Below are positions 49,518 to 61,082 of a stretch of DNA of 64,000 nt, piece after piece (positions within the stretch are counted from its first letter, which is position 1; every line of letters begins with the position of its first letter). The notes beneath the pieces are model-generated. The model saw only the letters and a list, made by a program, of their open reading frames with translations, was not told the origin of the DNA and did not search any database. The stretch covers positions 4,044,701 through 4,108,700 of the forward strand of contig OX392541.1 of the NCBI GenBank assembly GCA_947623455.1. The letters run 5' to 3'. The position numbers and the translations under genes were made by a program. This stretch comes from Mimachlamys varia (lineage: Eukaryota; Mollusca; Bivalvia; Pectinida; Pectinidae).

Positions 49518-50959
49518 TAGAGCCAGCACAGAACCCCTCCCGGCCTGTGGTGTTTGTAGAGTCACAAGAGAACCCTCTCCCGGCCTGTGATGTTTGTAGA
49601 GTCACTAGAGAACCCCTTCTCGGCCTGTTGTGTTTGTAGAGTCACTAGAGAACCCCCTCCCGGCCTGTTGTGTTTGTAGAGTCACAAGAGAACCCCCTCC
49701 CGGCCTGTGATGTTTGTAGAGTCACTAAATAACCCCCTCTCGGCCTGTTGTGTTTGTAGAGTCATTAGATAACCCCCTCCCGGCCTGTGATTTTTGTAGA
49801 GTCATTGGAGAACCCCCTACCGACCTGTGATGTTTGTAGAGCCATTAGAGAACCCCCTCCCGACCTGTGATGTTTTTAGAGCCATTAGATAACCCCCTCA
49901 CGGCCTGTGATGTTGGTAGAGTCACTAGAGAACCCCCTCCCGGCCTGTGATGTTTATAGAAACACTAGAGAACCCCCTCCCGGCCTGTGATGTTGGTAGT
50001 GTCACTAGAGAACCCCTCCCGGCCTGTGATGTTTGTAGAGTCACTGGAGAACCCCTTCCCGGCCTGTGAAGTTTGTAGAGCATTAATAGAACCCCCTCCC
50101 GGCCTGTGGTGTTTGTAGAGTCATTAAGAGAACCCCCTACGGCCGGTGGTGTTTGTAGAGCCATTAGAGAACCCCCTCCCGCCCTGTGATGTTTGTAGAG
50201 TCATTAGAGAACCCCCTCCCGGCCTGTGATGTTGGTAGAGTCATTAGAGAACCCCCTCCCGGCCTGTGGTGTTTGTAAAGACATTAGAGAACCACGTCCC
50301 GGCCTGTGATGTTTGTAGAGCCATTAGAGAACCCCCTCCCGGCATGTGATGTTGGTAGTGTCACTAGAGAACCCCCTCCCGGCCTGTGGTGTTTGTAGAG
50401 TCATTAGAAAACCCCCTCCCGGCCTGAGGTGTTTGTTGAATCATTAGAGAACCCCTCCCGGCCTGTGGTGTTTGTAGAGTCATTAGAGAACCCCTCCCGG
50501 CCTGTGGTGTTTGTAGACTCATTAGAAAGTCCCCTCACGGCCTGTGGTGTTTGTAGAGTCATTAGAGAACCCCCTCCCGGCCTGTGGTGTGTGTAGAGTC
50601 ATTAGAGAACCTCCTGCCGGCCTGTGATGTTGGTAGAGTCATTAGTGAACCCCCTCCCGGCCTGTGATGTTGGTAGATTCATCAGAGAACCACCTACCGG
50701 CCTGTGATGTTTGTAGAGTCATTAGAGAACCCCCTCCCGGCCTGTGGTGTTTGTAGAGTCATTAGAAAACCCCCCTCCCGGCCTCTGGTGTTTGTAGAGT
50801 AATTAGAGAAAAACCCCTCCCGGCCTGTTGTGTTTGTAGAGTCACTAGAGAACTCCCTCCCGGTCTCTGGTATTTGTAGAGACATTCGAGAACCCCGTCC
50901 CGGCAAGTTGTGTTTGTAGAGTAATTAGAGCACCCCGTCCTGGCCTTTGATGTTTATAG
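49518..50959. repeat. 40-bp minisatellite array II, short copy (about 36 units), in intron 3
   Basis: Same unit and same flanks as the 28.4-kb array (AGAGCCAG..CAGAACCCCTCCCGG at the left, TTTATAGGTGTTCTTTGTC at the right), but only ~1.4 kb. It therefore marks the paralogous position and shows that length at this site is highly unstable. Confidence 0.96.
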
Positions 50960-51010
50960 GTGTTCTTTGTCAAGTCGAGTACCCCGATTGTCGAACAAAC
51001 GTGCGATCTA

Positions 51011-51344
51011 CTTGTTTATCGGTTCGATGCCCGCTGTGTTACTGTATGTTCACTTGTGTTTCTGTCCAGTGCCGCCGTGTACATGTATGCTTACTTGTGT
51101 ATCGGTCCAGTGCCGCCGTGTACATGTATGCTTACTTGTGTATCGGTCCAGTGTCAGCTGTGTACATGTATGTTTACTTGTGTATCGGTCCAGTGTCAGC
51201 TGTGTACATGTATGTTTACTTGTGTATCGGTCCAGTGTCAGCTGTGTACATGTATGCTTACTTTTGTATCGGTCCAGTGTCAGCTGTGTAGATGTATGTT
51301 TACTTGTGTATCTGTCGGGTGTCCGCTGAGTACCTGTACATCTT
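51011..51344. repeat. 42-bp minisatellite (8 units) in intron 3
   Basis: Counterpart of 43693-43986 with one more unit. Units 2 and 3 have lost one base each (CAGTGCCGCC versus CAGTGCCCGCC), so reading frame is not kept between the two arrays, which argues against coding. Confidence 0.88.
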
Positions 51345-53394
51345 ATACAACACACTAGAATACATCTTACACAACACCCTAGAATACATCTTACACAACA
51401 CCCTAGAATACATTTTACACAACACCCTAGAATACATCTTACACAACACCCTTGAATACATCTTACACAACACACTAGAATACATCTTACACAACACCCT
51501 AGAATACATTTTACACAACACCCTAGAATACATCTTACACAACACCCTAGAATACATTTTAAACAACACCCTAGAATACATTTTACACAACACCCTAGAA
51601 TACATTTTACACAACACACTAGAATACATCTTACACAACACCCTAGAATACCTCTTACACAACACCCTAGAATACATCTTACACAACACCCTAGAATACA
51701 TCTTACACAAAAACCTAGAATACATTTTACACAACACACTAGAATACATTTTACACAACACCCTAGAATACATTTTACACAACACACTAGAATACATCTT
51801 ACACAACAACCTAGAATACATTTTACACAACAAACTAGAATACATTTTACACAACACCCTAGAATACATTTTACACAACACACTAGAATACATCTTACAC
51901 AACACCCTAGAATACCTCTTACACAACACCCTAGAATACATCTTACACAACACCCTAGAATACATCTTACACAACACCCTAGAATACATTTTACACAACA
52001 CACTAGAATACATTTTACACAACACACTAGAATACATTTTACACAACACCCTAGAATACCTCTTACACAACACCCTAGAATACCTCTTACACAACAACCT
52101 AGAAAACATCTTACACGACACCCTAGAATACATTTTACACAACACACTAGAATACATCTTACACAACACCCTAGAATACATCTTACACAACACACTAGAA
52201 TACATTTTACACAACACACTAGAACACATCTTACACAACACACTAGAATACATCTTACACAACACCCTAGAATACATCTTAAACAACACCCTAGAATACA
52301 TTTTACACAACACTCTAGAATACATCTTACACAACACCCTTGAATACATCTTACACAACACACTAGAATACATCTTACACAACACACTAGAATACATTTT
52401 ACACAACACCCTAGAATACATCTTACACAACACCCTAGAATACATTTTACACAACACCCTAGAATACATCTTACACAACACCCTAGAATACATTTTACAC
52501 AACACCTTGGAATACATCTTACACAACACACTAGAATACATCTTACACAACAACCTAGAATACATCTTACACAACACACTAGAATACATTTTACACAACA
52601 CACTAGAATACATTTTACACAACACCCTAGAATACCTCTTACACAACACCCTAGAATACATTTTACACAACACACTAGAATACATCTTACACAACACACT
52701 AGAATACATCTTACACAACACCCTAGAATACATTTTACACAACACCCTAGAATACATCTTACACAACACCCTAGAATACATCTTGCACAACACCCTAGAA
52801 TACATTTTACACAACACCCTAGAATACATCTTACACAACACACTAGAATACCTCTTACACAACAACCTAGAATACCTCTTACACAATACCCTAGAATACA
52901 TCTTACACAATACACTAGAATACATCTTACACAACACACTAGAATACATCTTACACAACACCCTAGAATACCTCTTACACAATACCCTAGAATACATCTT
53001 ACACAACAAACTAGAATACATCTTACACAACACCCTAGAATACATCTTACACAACACCCTAGAATACATCTTACACAACACCCTAGAATACATCTTACAC
53101 AACACCCTTGAATACATCTAACACAACACCCTAGAATACATCTTACACAACACCCTAGAATACATCTTACACAACACCCTAGAATACATCTTACACAACA
53201 CCCTAGAATACATCTTACACAACACCCTAGAATACATCTTAAACAACATCCTAGAATACATCTTACACAACACCCTAGAATACATCTTACACAACACCCT
53301 AGAATACATCTTACACAACACCCTAGAATACCTCTTACACAACACCCTAGAATACATCTTAAACAACATCTTAGAATACATCTCACACAACATC
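51339..53394. repeat. 24-bp minisatellite (about 86 units) in intron 3
   Basis: Unit ACATCTTACACAACACCCTA then GAAT, repeated for 2,056 bp with no length changes that I could find. Common variants are ATCTTA/ATTTTA, CACCCTA/CACACTA and ACCTCTTA. Because 24 is eight codons, long frames stay open: plus strand 51292-53121 with period YILHNTLE, and minus strand 51050-53398 with a Cys-rich period. I regard these as by-products of the repeat. Confidence 0.95.
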
Positions 53395-53972
53395 GCATCT
53401 AAAAAGTGCTCATCAAACAAATACGTATACTTTGTGATAAATTCAGTCCGCATATTACAATGGCATATTATAGTTCAATCACTTTCAATGTTAAATGAAA
53501 ATTACTTATTCAAAATATAACAAAGACCGGTATTTACTAAGTGAATAAATCGTTAGTAGTTAATGAACAATGATAAACGTGTGAAATTATTACGCTGAAA
53601 ATAATCCAATTTTATTGACATTTTCCATTGGTAGAGGGACATTATCTTACTGCCAATATATTTGTGTAATCTATTGAATTAAGAACAAACTCAGCCAAAA
53701 GGCACATACTGTTTGTTGATAACTATATCATTCCAGGAACTTCCAGTACCAGTCTGGCCTGAATTTGACACAAACACTAGACGTTGTTATTCTCATGTTA
53801 ATCTTGAGTGGTTTCCATCATGACAAAAATAATACAAAGGAATAAAAAAAATCACTCCTCTCTCCCCCACCCCCCTCCTCGCCACCTCAAACAGGAGTTT
53901 GTTTTTGAAGGCAACATATTTCAATCTTTTTTTGAAAGAATTTTATTATTTTATTTATTAAATCTGTTTCAG
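53395..53972 (+). other. Unique right part of intron 3 with 3' splice site
   Basis: Near-identical to 44215-44790. It contains a decayed exon start and ends AATCTGTTTCAG at 53972. Confidence 0.8.
53737..53783 (+). pseudogene. Decayed esterase exon start in intron 3
   Basis: Second copy of the relic at 44555-44602. It follows TTCCAG, carries the same 13-nt deletion and the same fusion to CTTGAGTGGTTTCC. Sharing the lesion shows that it predates the intron 1/intron 3 duplication. Confidence 0.7.
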
Positions 53973-55586
53973 GAACCCAAACACGGGACTTCCAGTACCA
54001 GTCTGGCCTGAATTTGACGAAAACGCGAGACGATTTATCAACCTAGACACGGACATCACCACCGGAACTGATTTATTGGGAGACCGGATACGATTCTGGA
54101 CCGACGAAATACCTCGTATCATGTCAGAAACAGAAATACTGATTGATATTCCTATGGGACCAATTAAAGGAATTGTACAAACTGTGAAAGGTTCAACTAT
54201 CAACCAATTCCGAAAGATTCCGTTTGCTAAGGCGCCAACGGGTCCTTTGAGGTTCGCAAAACCTGTATCTATTTCGAATTGGACTGGCACACTTGATGCT
54301 ACACGTTTCGGACCTTCTTGTATTCAAACGATGGACCCAAGCATGGACACGGTTCTTCCCAACTCCAATATATCGGAAGATTGTCTCTTTTTGAATATTT
54401 ATGTACCGAACGAAGTGTCAATGACAGCCAATAAGTCGGTGATGGTTTGGATTCATGGTGGGGGTTTCACACAAGGTACAGGGATGACGTACGATGGAAC
54501 ATCACTAGCACTTCACGGTGACGTCATTGTGGCGACGCTGAACTACAGACTAGGTGTGTTTGGTTTCCTCAGTACAGGAGATTCCAGCGCGAGGGGCAAC
54601 TACGGACTCTGGGATCAGATAGAAGCTCTGAAATGGATTAAAACAAACATCAAATATTTTGGTGGAAATCCAGATTCAATAACGTTATTTGGTGAATCGG
54701 CCGGCGCATTCAGCATTTCGCACTTAGCTGTGATTCCTGGAAACAAGGGTCTTTTTCATCGAGTTATTATGCAAAGTGGATCATTGAGTTCCTTCGGGTC
54801 CATCACGAAGGATCCCCTAACGAAGTCCCGAGCTTTTGGGAGCTTTCTTGGATGTACCAACCCTGATAATACCACGTCACTGGTTTCCTGTTTACGTGCA
54901 ATCGATTCATCAGAATTACAGAGTGGAGCGGACGTAATCTATTCGGCGATTGCTTCACTAGGAGGAATATTTGAATTGTCGTTATCACCTGTGATAGACG
55001 GAGAATTGATTTCAACTCATCCACTTTCTGTATTTCAAAATCAATCCTCGGAACAGTTTGCATTCTATCAATCGCTTGACGTCATTTCCGGTTGCAATTC
55101 CGCCGAAGGATCAGTATTTCTATTTCTTTTCGAAATGTTTCCATATCTATCTTTACCTGCCGTCAATATTTCAAATGGAATTCCAAGTTGGACTTTCAAG
55201 TTGATTGCCCAAGCTGTGACCGAGGCATACTACAACAATGATACGAGAATTCTACAACATATATATAAAAAATATATTTCCACCGACGAAGAAGAACAAG
55301 GTCGACGTGTAATGAATATTTTGGGTGATATTACATTTTATATCCCCATGTGGGAATCCCTTCTCGTTCATGACCGAGGAGGAAACTCAATAGCCAACAC
55401 CTTCCAATATTTCTTTTCGAAGAAACTTCTAGTGGATGTGATTGGTGTTTTCCCAAAGTGGTTTAAAGGAGCAGGTCATGCTGCCGAGATCAATTTTCTT
55501 TTTGATAATTGGGGATATCTCCATGGTGACGACAAAGATCTGTCAATGGAAATGATGTCTTATTGGACTAACTTTGCACATTATGG
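53973..55586 (+). CDS. E4: tail of domain 3 plus esterase domain 4 (class B1)
   Basis: A 1,614-nt, 538-codon phase 2-2 exon. The ~50-codon opening tail completes domain 3 and domain 4 follows directly. Nucleophile Ser in GESAG is at 54697, Glu in SAEGS at 55105 and His in GAGHAAE at 55477. EDCLFLN and HGGG are intact. Nearly identical to E6: the visible differences include IVATLNYR (IVVTLNYR elsewhere), SSEQF for SLEQF, PNSNIS for PNSDIS, and KKLLVD for KKPLVD. Donor GG|GTAGGT. Starts the 4.48-kb tandem duplication. Confidence 0.88.
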
Positions 55587-56606
55587 GTAGGTTTTAAAAC
55601 GTTATTTTATATTTTGCTCTTTTCAAAATCACAGCGCGCGCTGCTTTTAAGATTTAAAGCCATACCTAGTACACATGTACAAGTAGCTTTTTGTATTTGT
55701 CTGCAATTCGAATATTGCATACTCGTCGAATCAATATCATCTTCGACTATAGCGCGTAATGGGTTTGATTCTCACAAATTAATGATTTTAAGTATCCCCT
55801 TTAACCGTTGTTTTTTTCATGTAAAACTTGAGTGGTTTCCATAATGACAAATAATAATACAAAGAAACAGAGAAGAAACAAGAGTTTTGTAATTCCGCGA
55901 TATCTTATGAAGGAATGATTGGATTTTGATGAAACTTGCTTGGATTGGCCCAACAGATCCTTTTAGGTTCGCAAAATCTGTATCTGTTTCGAATTGGGGA
56001 TATACAAATGGATTTCGTCCGTCGGAATCGCTTTCCGGGCAATATCTTTTGAAGGAATGATTGGATTTTTTTATGAAACTTGCCTGGTAGACTTATAACC
56101 TGAACCCCTCGTTCAAGTTCGATCATCGGCATATTCTGCGCATATTTAATGAGGCTGCTGTGACCTGATTGGCTGATTGCTTTCCGCACGATATCTTTCG
56201 AAGGAATGATTGGATTTTGATGAAACTTTCTGTTTAGACTCATAAGCTGAACCCCTCGCTCAGGTGCAATCATCGGCCTTATTCCGTGTATATTTAATAA
56301 GGCTGCTGGGACCTGATTGGCTAATGGCTTTCCACATCATATCTTATTGAATTGTTACTAAATATCTTAATCACTTTCACAGGAACTTGCTGATTGAACA
56401 TTTATATAAATGTTATGATTCTAAATGTACTACGTCATGTTTTTCATGTTTTTGTGAATGTTGCCCACTTGAATTTCACGTAAAACAATATTTGCATGGG
56501 CGGGGGATCTTGACAACTATGTCCTTGTTGTTGATGGCAACATATTTCAATCAATATTTAAAAAAAAATTCCTATATTTTTTTTTCATTTATTTAATCTG
56601 TTTCAG
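55587..56606 (+). other. Intron 4
   Basis: GTAGGT..CAG intron of 1,020 nt and a close copy of intron 2. It contains the CAGCGCGCGCTG palindrome, the three-unit ~145-bp repeat (about 55,897-56,340) and an exon relic. No gene is visible. Confidence 0.85.
55944..55998 (+). pseudogene. Esterase exon fragment in intron 4
   Basis: Copy of the relic at 46761-46815, containing TTTTAGGTTCGCAAAATC and TGTTTCGAATTGGG. It has the same substitutions as that copy. Confidence 0.75.
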
Positions 56607-58220
56607 GAACCCAAACACGGGACTTCCAGTACCAGTCTGGCCTGAATTTGACGAAAACGCGACAAGATTTATCAACCTAGACGCGGACATCACCACCGGA
56701 ACTGATTTATTGGGAGACCGGATACGATTCTGGACCGACGAAATACCTCGTATCATGTCAGAAACAGAAATACTGATTGATATTCCTATGGGACCAATTA
56801 AAGGAATTGTACAAACTGTGAAAGGTTCAACTATCAACCAATTCCGAAAGATTCCGTTTGCTAAGGCGCCAACAGGTCCGTTGAGGTTCGCAAAACCTGT
56901 ATCTATTTCGAATTGGACTGGCACACTTGATGCTACACGTTTCGGACCTTCTTGTATTCAAACAATGTACCCGAGCTGGGACACGGTTCTTCCCAACTCC
57001 GAAATATCGGAAGATTGTCTCTTTTTGAATATTTATGTACCGAACGAAGTGTCAATGACAGCCAATAAGTCGGTGATGGTTTGGATTCATGGTGGGGGTT
57101 TCACACTCGGTTCTGGGATGTCATACGACGGAACATCACTAGCACTTCACGGTGACGTCATTGTGGTGACGCTGAACTACAGACTAGGTGTGTTTGGTTT
57201 CCTCAGTACAGGAGATTCCAGCGCGAGGGGCAACTACGGACTCTGGGATCAGATAGAAGCTCTGAAATGGATTAAAACAAACATCAAATATTTTGGTGGA
57301 AATCCAGATTCAATAACGTTATTTGGTGAATCGGCCGGCGCATTCAGCATTTCGCACTTAGCTGTGATTCCTGGAAACAAGGGTCTTTTTCATCGAGTTA
57401 TTATGCAAAGTGGATCATTGAGTTCCTTCGGATCCATCACGACGGATCCTCTAACGAAGTCCCGAGCTTTTGGGAGCTTTCTTGGATGTACCAACCCTGA
57501 TAATACCACGTCACTGGTTTCCTGTTTACGTGCAATCGATTCATCAGAATTGCAAAGTGGAACGGACGTAATCTATTCGGCGATTGCTTCACTAGGAAGT
57601 ATATTTGAATTTTCGTTATCACCAGTGATAGACGGAGAATTGATTTCAAGTGATCTACTTTCTGTATTTCAAAATCAATCCTCGGAACAGTTTGCATTCT
57701 ATCAATCGCTTGACGTCATTTCCGGTTGCAATTCAGCCGAAGGATCAGTATTTCTATTTCTGTTCGAAATGTTTCCATATCTATCTTTACCTGCCGTCAA
57801 TATTTCAAATGGAATTCCAAGTTGGACATTCAAGTTGATTGCCCAAGCTGTGACCGAGGCATACTACAACAATGATACGAGAATTCTACAACATGTATAT
57901 AAAAAATATATGTCCACCGACGAAGAAGAACAAGGTCGACGTGTGATGAATCTTTTGGGTGATATTACATTTTATATCCCCATGTGGGAATCCCTTCTCG
58001 TTCATGACCGAGGAGGAAACTCAATAGCCAGCACCTTCCAATATTTCTTCGATCAACCAGTAGTCGATCCTATGAATGGCATTCCCCCAAAGTGGTTCAA
58101 AGGAGCAGGCCATTTTGCCGAGGTCAATTTTCTTTTTGATAATTGGGTATATCTTCAAGGTGACGACAAAGAACTGTCAATGGAAATGATGTCTTATTGG
58201 ACTAACTTTGCACATTATGG
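56607..58220 (+). CDS. E5: tail of domain 4 plus esterase domain 5 (class B2)
   Basis: A 1,614-nt phase 2-2 exon with the shared opening tail, then a B2 domain. B2 differs from B1 at TMYPSWDTVLPNSEIS, TLGSGMSYD just after the oxyanion HGGG, and FDQPVVDPMNGIPPKWF before the catalytic His. Ser in GESAG (57331), Glu in SAEGS (57739) and His in GAGHFAE (58111) are present. The GSGMSYD stretch shares bases with E1 (GGGATGTCATACGACGG) rather than B1, suggesting a short conversion tract. Donor GG|GTAGGT followed by a 229-nt intron. An oxyanion-adjacent change in substrate pocket is possible (inference). Confidence 0.88.
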
Positions 58221-58449
58221 GTAGGTTGTAATTATTATCATTTTATTCGAAGAAAAACAGGTCACTCTCGATTAAGATAAATGTAGATAAGAACTTTTTG
58301 TTGCTAGAAATTAACATTATATAATGTAATTATTTTCTGATAATAGAGTTGTCTTCAAAAATGACAGATTTTAAATAATCTTAATATTTTGATAACTTTA
58401 AGTATTCTTTCGTGGCATTGAATTCGTCGTTTCATTTAATCTGTTTCAG
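58221..58449 (+). other. Intron 5 (229 nt)
   Basis: A short GTAGGT..CAG intron with AT-rich content and AATCTGTTTCAG at the end. It has no room for a polyadenylation-to-promoter transition, which supports E5 and E6 belonging to one transcript. Identical in layout to intron 7. Confidence 0.85.
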
Positions 58450-60063
58450 GAACCCAAACACGGGACTTCCAGTACCAGTCTGGCCTGAATTTGACGAAAA
58501 CGCGAGACGATTTATCAACCTAGACACGGACATCACCACCGGAACTGATTTATTGGGAGACCGGATACGATTCTGGACCGACGAAATACCTCGTATCATG
58601 TCAGAAACAGAAATACTGATTGATATTCCAATGGGACCAATTAAAGGAATTGTACAAACTGTGAAAGGTTCAACTATCAACCAATTCCGAAAGATTCCGT
58701 TTGCTAAGGCGCCAACAGGTCCGTTGAGGTTCGCAAAACCTGTATCTATTTCGAATTGGACTGGCACACTTGATGCTACACGTTTCGGACCTTCGTGTAT
58801 TCAAACAATGGACCCAAGCATGGACACGGTTCTTCCCAACTCCGATATATCGGAAGATTGTCTCTTTTTGAATATTTATGTACCGAACGAAGTGTCAATG
58901 ACAGCCAATAAGTCGGTGATGGTTTGGATTCATGGTGGGGGTTTCACACAAGGTACAGGGATGACGTACGACGGAACATCACTAGCACTTCACGGTGACG
59001 TCATTGTGGTGACGCTGAACTACAGACTAGGTGTGTTTGGTTTCCTCAGTACAGGAGATTCCAGCGCGAGGGGCAACTACGGACTCTGGGATCAGATAGA
59101 AGCTCTGAAATGGATTAAAACAAACATCAAATATTTTGGTGGAAATCCAGATTCAATAACGTTATTTGGTGAATCGGCCGGCGCATTCAGCATTTCGCAC
59201 TTAGCTGTGATTCCTGGAAACAAGGGTCTTTTTCATCGAGTTATTATGCAAAGTGGATCATTGAGTTCCTTCGGGTCCATCACGAAGGATCCCCTAACGA
59301 AGTCCCGAGCTTTTGGGAGCTTTCTTGGATGTACCAACCCTGATAATACCACGTCACTGGTTTCCTGTTTACGTGCAATCGATTCATCAGAATTACAGAG
59401 TGGAGCGGACGTAATCTATTCGGCGATTGCTTCACTAGGAGGAATATTTGAATTGTCGTTATCACCTGTGATAGACGGAGAATTGATTTCAACTCATCCA
59501 CTTTCTGTATTTCAAAATCAATCCTTGGAACAGTTTGCATTCTATCAATCGCTTGACGTCATTTCCGGTTGCAATTCCGCCGAAGGATCAGTATTTCTAT
59601 TTCTTTTCGAAATGTTTCCATATCTATCTTTACCTGCCGTCAATATTTCAAATGGAATTCCAAGTTGGACTTTCAAGTTGATTGCCCAAGCTGTGACCGA
59701 GGCATACTACAACAATGATACGAGAATTCTACAACATATATATAAAAAATATATTTCCACCGACGAAGAAGAACAAGGTCGACGTGTAATGAATATTTTG
59801 GGTGATATTACATTTTATATCCCCATGTGGGAATCCCTTCTCGTTCATGACCGAGGAGGAAACTCAATAGCCAACACCTTCCAATATTTCTTTTCGAAGA
59901 AACCTCTAGTGGATGTGATTGGTGTTTTCCCAAAGTGGTTTAAAGGAGCAGGTCATGCTGCCGAGATCAATTTTCTTTTTGATAATTGGGGATATCTCCA
60001 TGGTGACGACAAAGATCTGTCAATGGAAATGATGTCTTATTGGACTAACTTTGCACATTATGG
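58450..60063 (+). CDS. E6: tail of domain 5 plus esterase domain 6 (class B1)
   Basis: A 1,614-nt phase 2-2 exon. The true coding start is the splice junction at 58450. An ATG at 58412 lies in the intron in the same frame and should not be taken as a gene start. The opening tail completes domain 5. Domain 6 has Ser in GESAG (59174), Glu in SAEGS (59582) and His in GAGHAAE (59954). It is the duplicate of E4, 4,477 bp downstream, with only a few amino-acid differences. Donor GG|GTAGGT. Confidence 0.88.
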
Positions 60064-61082
60064 GTAGGTTTTAAAACGTTATTTTATATTTTGCTCTTTT
60101 CAAAATCACAGCGCGCGCTGTTTTTAAGATTTAAAGCCATACCTAGTACACATGTACAAGTAGCTTTTTGTATTTGTCTGCAATTCGAATATTGCATACT
60201 CGTCGAATCAATATCATCTTCGACTATAGCGCGTAATGGGTTTGATTCTCACAAATTAATGATTTTAAGTATCCCCTTTAACCGTTGTTTTTTTCATGTA
60301 AAACTTGAGTGGTTTCCATAATGACAAATAATAATACAAAGAAACAGAGAAGAAACAAGAGTTTTGTAATTCCGCGATATCTTATGAAGGAATGATTGGA
60401 TTTTGATGAAACTTGCTTGGATTGGCCCAACAGATCCTTTTAGGTTCGCAAAATCTGTATCTGTTTCGAATTGGGGATATACAAATGGATTTCGTCCGTC
60501 GGAATCGCTTTCCGGGCAATATCTTTTGAAGGAATGATTGGATTTTTTATGAAACTTGCCTGGTAGACTTATAACCTGAACCCCTCGTTCAAGTTCGATC
60601 ATCGGCATATTCTGCGCATATTTAATGAGGCTGCTGTGACCTGATTGGCTGATTGCTTTCCGCACGATATCTTTCGAAGGAATGATTGGATTTTGATGAA
60701 ACTTTCTGTTTAGACTCATAAGCTGAACCCCTCGCTCAGGTGCAATCATCGGCCTTATTCCGTGTATATTTAATAAGGCTGCTGGGACCTGATTGGCTAA
60801 TGGCTTTCCACATCATATCTTATTGAATTGTTACTAAATATCTTAATCACTTTCACAGGAACTTGCTGATTGAACATTTATATAAATGTTATGATTCTAA
60901 ATGTACTACGTCATGTTTTTCATGTTTTTGTGAATGTTGCCCACTTGAATTTCACGTAAAACAATATTTGCATGGGCGGGGGATCTTGACAACTATGTCC
61001 TTGTTGTTGATGGCAACATATTTCAATCAATATTTAAAAAAAAATTCCTATATTTTTTTTTCATTTATTTAATCTGTTTCAG
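60064..61082 (+). other. Intron 6
   Basis: 1,019-nt copy of intron 4 with the same palindrome, ~145-bp repeat units and exon relic, ending AATCTGTTTCAG. Confidence 0.85.
60421..60475 (+). pseudogene. Esterase exon fragment in intron 6
   Basis: Third copy of the 55-bp relic also found at 46761 and 55944. It is carried along by duplication of the intron. Confidence 0.75.

Noticed and set aside
51050..53398. Minus-strand frame of 782 codons rich in Cys (period CCVRCILG) and 605-codon frame in another phase
   Set aside because: A 24-bp repeat without a stop leaves whole frames open by arithmetic. No promoter, splice or domain evidence supports them.
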